From Halovivax limisalsi (GTDB lineage: Archaea > Halobacteriota > Halobacteria > Halobacteriales > Natrialbaceae): a stretch of 64,000 bases of DNA. How positions within the stretch are numbered: the first letter of the stretch is position 1; each line of letters begins with the position of its first letter. This document shows positions 60,142 to 64,000 of the stretch, piece after piece. The position numbers and the translations under genes were made by a program. Location: NCBI RefSeq assembly GCF_023093535.1, contig NZ_CP095757.1:310001-374000 (forward strand), read 5' to 3'. The notes beneath the pieces are model-generated. The model worked only from the letters and a program-made list of their open reading frames with translations, was not told the DNA's origin and did no database searches.

Positions 60142-61347
60142 CTACTCTTCCTCGTGTTCGCGGAGAACACCCGATTCGACGAACGCGTCGATCTCCGCGT
60201 CGTCGTAGCCGACCGCCTGTAGCACCTCCCGCGAGTGTTCGCCGAGTCGCGGCGGATGGGCGTCGATCGACTGCTCGGCGTTCTCGTACTTGACGGGGAA
60301 GCCGAGCGTGTCGACCTCGCCGACGTCCGGGTGCGTCATCGTTCGGCGCATCTCTCTGGCCTGGACCTGCTCGTCATCGAAGACGGAGAGCGTGTCGTTG
60401 ATCGGCGCCGCGGGGACGCCCGCCTCCCGCAAGTCGTCGATGAGCGACTCGAGCGAGCGGGACTCGATCGTCGCGGCGACCGCCTCGAAACAGGCATCGT
60501 TGTTCTCGATCCGATCGTCGAGCGTCTCGAACCGGTCGTCCTCGCGGAGGTCGGTCGCCCCGACCACGTCGCAGAATCGCCGCCAGTGTCTGTCCGTGAC
60601 GATCGAGAGGTGGAGCTCGCCGTCGGCGGCCTCGAAGACCCCTTCCGGCGCGAAGTAGTTGTGCCGGCGGCCGAAGGGCGGGTACGGTTCCGCCGTCGCC
60701 AGGCTGTAGGTCGCGCGAGTGCTGAGGCCGGCGACGCTCGCGTCGAGCAGCGAGACGTCGACGAAGTCGCCCTCGCCGGTGTCGCGTCGGTGGAGGAGGG
60801 CGAGCAAGATCCCCTGCACGGCGTAGAGCGAGGCGTAGATGTCGTTGAACGGCATGCCCGAGCGCATCGGCCGCGTCTCTTCCGTCCGCGTCATCGACAT
60901 CGCTCCGCTCAGCGCCTGGACGGTGGTGTCGACGCCGTTGTACCCGCTGTAGGGCCCCGTGTGGCCGAACGCGGAGATCGAACAGTAGATGAGGTCGTCG
61001 TTGCGCTCTCGGAGGGAATCGTCATCCAGGTCGTAGCGCTCGGCGAAGGCCGGCGGGAAGTTGAGCAGCACGACGTCCGCCGCCTCGACGAGGTCGAGGA
61101 AGGCGTCCCGGCCGTCCTCGCTCGTCACGTCCATCGCGAGACTCCGCTTGTTCCGGTTCGGGGTCAGGTAGTAGAAGCTCTCGCCGCCGAGGTCCGGTTC
61201 GATCCCGCGCGAGAGTTCGCCGCCGGACGGCCGCTCGATTTTGACCACGTCCGCGCCGAGGTCGCCGAGCATCTGCCCGGCGTACGGGCCGGCGACCATC
61301 GTCGTTAACTCGAGGACGGACAGCCCGTCCAGTGGCTTCGGAGGCAT
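60142..61347 (-). CDS. CaiB/BaiF family CoA-transferase (class III)
   Basis: A 401-residue class III CoA-transferase. It starts PLDGLSVLELTTMVAGPYAG, then GADVVKIERPSGGELSRG, CSISAFGHTGPYSGYNGVDT (the catalytic Asp is probably the D following GYNGV), RPMRSGMPFNDIYASLYAVQ and TMTHPDVGEVDTLGFPVKYE. It moves CoA between carboxylic acids. The TPP enzyme gene at 61863 lies upstream on the same strand, 515 nt away. Confidence 0.92.
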   Translation of the reverse strand: MPPKPLDGLSVLELTTMVAGPYAGQMLGDLGADVVKIERPSGGELSRGIEPDLGGESFYYLTPNRNKRSLAMDVTSEDGRDAFLDLVEAADVVLLNFPPAFAERYDLDDDSLRERNDDLIYCSISAFGHTGPYSGYNGVDTTVQALSGAMSMTRTEETRPMRSGMPFNDIYASLYAVQGILLALLHRRDTGEGDFVDVSLLDASVAGLSTRATYSLATAEPYPPFGRRHNYFAPEGVFEAADGELHLSIVTDRHWRRFCDVVGATDLREDDRFETLDDRIENNDACFEAVAATIESRSLESLIDDLREAGVPAAPINDTLSVFDDEQVQAREMRRTMTHPDVGEVDTLGFPVKYENAEQSIDAHPPRLGEHSREVLQAVGYDDAEIDAFVESGVLREHEEE

Positions 61348-61862
61348 ACAGTCGAGCCTCCGGTGGGCTCCACATAAGTATTCGCACTCCGGATAGTCCC
61401 GCCGCTCGGGTGCGAGGCGTCGAGTACGCTCGGCCCGGCAATACGCCGGCGTGGTTCCCGGCGTTCGATCGTGTCACGCGGGAACCTGGGATGGCATACC
61501 ACGACGTGGGAACTCGGCACTCAGCCAGAGGAAATAACGTCCTTAGGGCGTTATTACAGGTGACCGGACGGTGAGATGTGGAGATTTTGCAGTACCGAGC
61601 TACAGAGCCACAGATCATGTCCGCTGGGCGTCCATTGAGGCCCGTGGGCGGCTGTCGCAGCTCGTCTCCACGAGCGAAGCACGCTCGACCGCAGTGACGG
61701 CGGGCGGCCCCGACGAACGGTCGGGGGACGACCGACGCAGTCGACGGTGGACCACGAGACCGGGAACGCGGCGGTACGCCGCGATCGCGGCGAACGGACG
61801 CACCGAGGGACAACGCCGGTACGTCGGTCGTCTCACTTCGAGCCGGGCGGGCGGGACGGCCG
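61348..61862. other. 515-base gap upstream of the CoA-transferase gene
   Basis: No credible gene is seen. The part 61350-61400 probably holds the CoA-transferase promoter, and a strong inverted repeat lies at 61533-61555. The remaining sequence is high-GC spacer with chance frames. Confidence 0.4.
61533..61555. repeat. 23-bp near-perfect dyad
   Basis: AATAACG-T-CCT-T-AGG-G-CGTTATT has arms of seven and three bases plus a T-G pair around a single centre base. It lies 186-208 nt upstream of the CoA-transferase ATG, and could be an operator or a hairpin terminating the upstream TPP-enzyme transcript. Confidence 0.45.
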
Positions 61863-63527
61863 TTAGATCTTGCTCCGGTGGCGGACGTGGTGATTGACGG
61901 TACATTCGACGACGCGCGGGCCGTCCGGCGGCGTGGCGAAGACGTCGGCGAGGTCGCGCACGTCGTCGATCGACGTCGCCGAATGCGCATCGGCGCCGAA
62001 CGCCTCGGCGACGTCTTTGAAGGAGGGCGAGGGGATCCGCGAGACCTCGGGTTCGTCGCCGCGCGCGACGAGGGTGTGGTACTCTGAGCTGAGCGTGCTG
62101 TCGTCCATGACGATGACCGTGACGTCGACGTCGTGGCGGACCGCGGTTTCGAGTTCCTGGATCGACATCATGGTGCCGCCGTCGCCGGCGATGACGAACG
62201 ACTGCTCGTCCGCGGTGCCGACGGCCGTCCCGAGGCCGATGGGGAGTCCGAGGCCGATCGAGGCGAAATCGGCCGTGAAGTGGAACTTCGAGGGCGGCGC
62301 GGAGATTCCGTCGGCGACCCAGCGCGCGAAGTGGCCCGCGTCGATCGTGATCTGGCGGTCCGCGGGCAGCACCTCGTCGAGCGTGCGCACCAGCTCCCTC
62401 GGATCCATCGCGTCGGGCCGTTCCGGGAACTCGCGGTCGTTCATCGGGTCGAAGGTCGCGGCCCGCTCCCGGAGGTCATCGGTCCACAGCTCGCCCTCGC
62501 GGTCGATGCCGATCTCCTCGAGCGCCTCGATCAGTCGGTTCACGGTGCGTTTGGCGTCGCCCTGAATCCCGAGGTCGATATCGGCGTGTTCGCCGATGAC
62601 GCCCGGATCGCTGTCGACGTGGATGACTTCCGTCTCGTCGCCGAAGACGTGACCCTTGTCGATCGTGTAGGGATTCAGCGACGCCCCGATCGCGACGAGC
62701 AGTTTGCTCTCGTTGGCGTGCGTGTTCGCCAGGTCGCTGCCCCACTTGCCGGTGAATCCCAGGTAGTACGGGTGATCGTCGAAGTAGTCCTTGGCCTGCA
62801 GCGAGGTGACCAGCAGCGCGCTCATCCGCTCGGCGAGGTCGTAGATCGCCTCCTTGGCGTCGGCCCGGACGGCCCCGCGACCGGCCAGAATCACCGGCGG
62901 CGTGAACGCGTCCGACTCGACGTACATGTCGACGGCCTCTTCGATGCGCTCCGGGGCGGGGTCGAGACGGGCGTCCGGCGCTCCGGTCGCGGCTCCGCGC
63001 GCCTCGACGGTCCGCTCCGCTTCCGTTTCGGGCAACTGCCCGTCGAGGACGTCCCAGGCGATCTGCAGCGCGAGGGGCCCGTCGCCGATCTTCACCCGTC
63101 GAATCGCCTCGCGCACCTTCGGGACGAGCGCCTCCGGCGATCGGACCGAAATCACGTCGCCGATCGTCGAGGTGAGGTAGCCCTCCTGGTCGAAGGCCTT
63201 GATATCGTAGGCGGCCGACCCCATCGGCTCGGGCACCATCACGAGGACGTTCGAGCCCTTCTTTCGGGCGGTCACCATCGCCGTCCCGGCCTGGGCGATC
63301 GCCGGCCCCCGGCCGACGAGGCTGACGCCGAACGAGTCGGTGGCGCGTGCGTACCCGTCCGACATCGCGATGGCCCCTTGCTCGTGTCGGCTCTTGTAGA
63401 GGCGGATGTCCGCGTCACCCTCGGCGATCTCGGACATCATGCTCATGTTGTCCTCGGACATATACGTGAATAGATTGTCGACGCCCTCGGCTTGCAGAAT
63501 CTCGATTACTTTGTCGTGTCCGTGCAT
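61863..63527 (-). CDS. Thiamine-diphosphate-dependent enzyme (acetolactate synthase-like)
   Basis: A 554-residue three-domain ThDP enzyme. Residues 1-170 are the Pyr domain, with the activating Glu in YKSRHEQGAIAMSDGYARAT; 200-340 is the central domain (PPVILAGRGAVRADAKEAIY); 370-540 is the PP domain with AGDGGTMMSIQELETAVRHD around residue 447. The normally conserved Asn pair at the end of the ThDP motif reads VMDDSTLSSE, so an Asp may replace one metal-binding Asn. It may decarboxylate or condense a 2-oxo acid in the island. Substrate unknown. Confidence 0.85.
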   Translation of the reverse strand: MHGHDKVIEILQAEGVDNLFTYMSEDNMSMMSEIAEGDADIRLYKSRHEQGAIAMSDGYARATDSFGVSLVGRGPAIAQAGTAMVTARKKGSNVLVMVPEPMGSAAYDIKAFDQEGYLTSTIGDVISVRSPEALVPKVREAIRRVKIGDGPLALQIAWDVLDGQLPETEAERTVEARGAATGAPDARLDPAPERIEEAVDMYVESDAFTPPVILAGRGAVRADAKEAIYDLAERMSALLVTSLQAKDYFDDHPYYLGFTGKWGSDLANTHANESKLLVAIGASLNPYTIDKGHVFGDETEVIHVDSDPGVIGEHADIDLGIQGDAKRTVNRLIEALEEIGIDREGELWTDDLRERAATFDPMNDREFPERPDAMDPRELVRTLDEVLPADRQITIDAGHFARWVADGISAPPSKFHFTADFASIGLGLPIGLGTAVGTADEQSFVIAGDGGTMMSIQELETAVRHDVDVTVIVMDDSTLSSEYHTLVARGDEPEVSRIPSPSFKDVAEAFGADAHSATSIDDVRDLADVFATPPDGPRVVECTVNHHVRHRSKI

Positions 63528-63901
63528 GCTCGTGGGAAAGAACGCTCGCTCAATCCATATACAACTATCGCTCAGGGCGATGATTCGCCGGTCGAGACGG
63601 TACTCCGTCCGATCGACGGACGCGGACGACCGCTCGCGCTCGGTCGCCGGGCCCGTCGAAGCGGTTGGCTCGTCGGTCCGTATGGCTCGTCTCCGATGGG
63701 GAATCCGTCTCCGATCGAGAATTCGACGGTCACGACCGAGTGCGCGACGATCGATCGCGCCATCCCCGCGGTGAGACGGTCGGGTCGGCGAGTCGACGGT
63801 GAGCGGCCGGTCGATGCGCCGGCGAGTGTCGTTCGACGGCCGGAGCGGGTTGGCACTCGGACCGACGGTGAGTCGGTCGACGCAGCTGCCCGTTTCGCGA
63901 C
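63528..63901. other. 374-base gap upstream of the ThDP-enzyme gene
   Basis: No credible gene. The start of the interval (63545-63565, TCCATATACAACTATCG) has AT-rich sequence about 25-35 nt upstream of the ThDP-enzyme ATG and is the likely promoter. The rest is Ser/Arg-type chance frames. Confidence 0.4.
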
Positions 63902-64000
63902 TCAGCTCTCGGACGTCGGGAAGTACTTGCGCATGTCCGTCTCGCGGCGGGTTTCGAGGAAGAAGTCGACTGACTCGACGCCCTCGATCGCCCGCACGGC
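63902..64000 (-). CDS. 3' end of an unidentified gene, cut by the window edge
   Basis: The minus strand encodes the last 32 residues of a protein: AVRAIEGVESVDFFLETRRE followed by TDMRKYFPTSES and a stop at 63902. The sequence is acidic and protein-like. Too little is visible for a family call; it lies upstream of the ThDP-enzyme gene on the same strand. Confidence 0.6.
   Translation of the reverse strand, partial: AVRAIEGVESVDFFLETRRETDMRKYFPTSES

Overview
The window reads as chromosomal DNA of a haloarchaeon (class Halobacteria). It has very high GC, strongly acidic predicted proteins, TATA-like boxes about 25-30 nt upstream of start codons (many apparently leaderless genes), twin-arginine lipoproteins with a lipobox Cys, and lineage-typical families such as Bat/HTH_10 regulators, HalOD1, DUF7344/DUF7351-type regulators and small CPxCG zinc ribbons. 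All statements come from reading the sequence and from family knowledge; no searches were run.

Layout. 0-5.4 kb: a FilR1-type regulator, an OsmC protein with a methyltransferase, a frameshifted small exported protein and a MutS-family ATPase. 5.4-9.5 kb: a patchwork accessory region. A PIN toxin-antitoxin pair is bracketed by a duplicated 3' end of the MutS-like gene. An AT-rich insert with a frameshifted S1 peptidase and a lipoprotein is bracketed by a complete DCC-family gene and a diverged 3' copy of it. 9.6-10.2 kb and 20.1-20.65 kb: two copies of an unrecognised cassette (TATA box, structured leader RNA, short leader ORF, zinc-ribbon protein). 10.2-19.2 kb: HTTM membrane protein, trpS, lipoprotein, DUF7119 gene overlapping tRNA-Lys(UUU) followed by tandem tRNA-end repeats, M29 aminopeptidase, hisI, DUF7118 and UspA. 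19.3-21.7 kb: two further toxin-antitoxin operons with palindromic operators. 21.8-33.9 kb: SDR, HPP protein, membrane protein, a large repeat-containing surface protein with a broken C-terminal carbohydrate-binding module, a phosphohexomutase, an HVO_0234-like propeller, prs and regulators. 34-48 kb: rhodanese/beta-lactamase protein with MFS transporter, secreted zinc peptidase, HAD and GNAT pair, a DUF7351-type regulator, AhpD-like protein, a multidomain PAS/GAF Bat regulator with a HalOD1 protein, and an aminotransferase.

48.4-63.5 kb is a catabolic island: maleate isomerase/racemase-like protein, hydantoinase/oxoprolinase A and B subunits, a complete TRAP transporter (DctP, Q, M), RraA-like aldolase, cupin, SDR, D-glutamate cyclase-like protein, CaiB/BaiF CoA-transferase and a thiamine-diphosphate enzyme. 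The TRAP system would import an organic acid that these enzymes process. A link from D-glutamate through 5-oxoproline is possible but only inferred.

The most interesting signal is the duplicated RNA/leader-peptide/zinc-ribbon cassette. Four helices are preserved between the copies by compensatory or wobble changes, a 28-nt stretch is identical, and in both copies the Shine-Dalgarno-like sequence lies in a hairpin and the leader ORF stop overlaps the zinc-ribbon start. This looks like an undescribed riboregulatory element.
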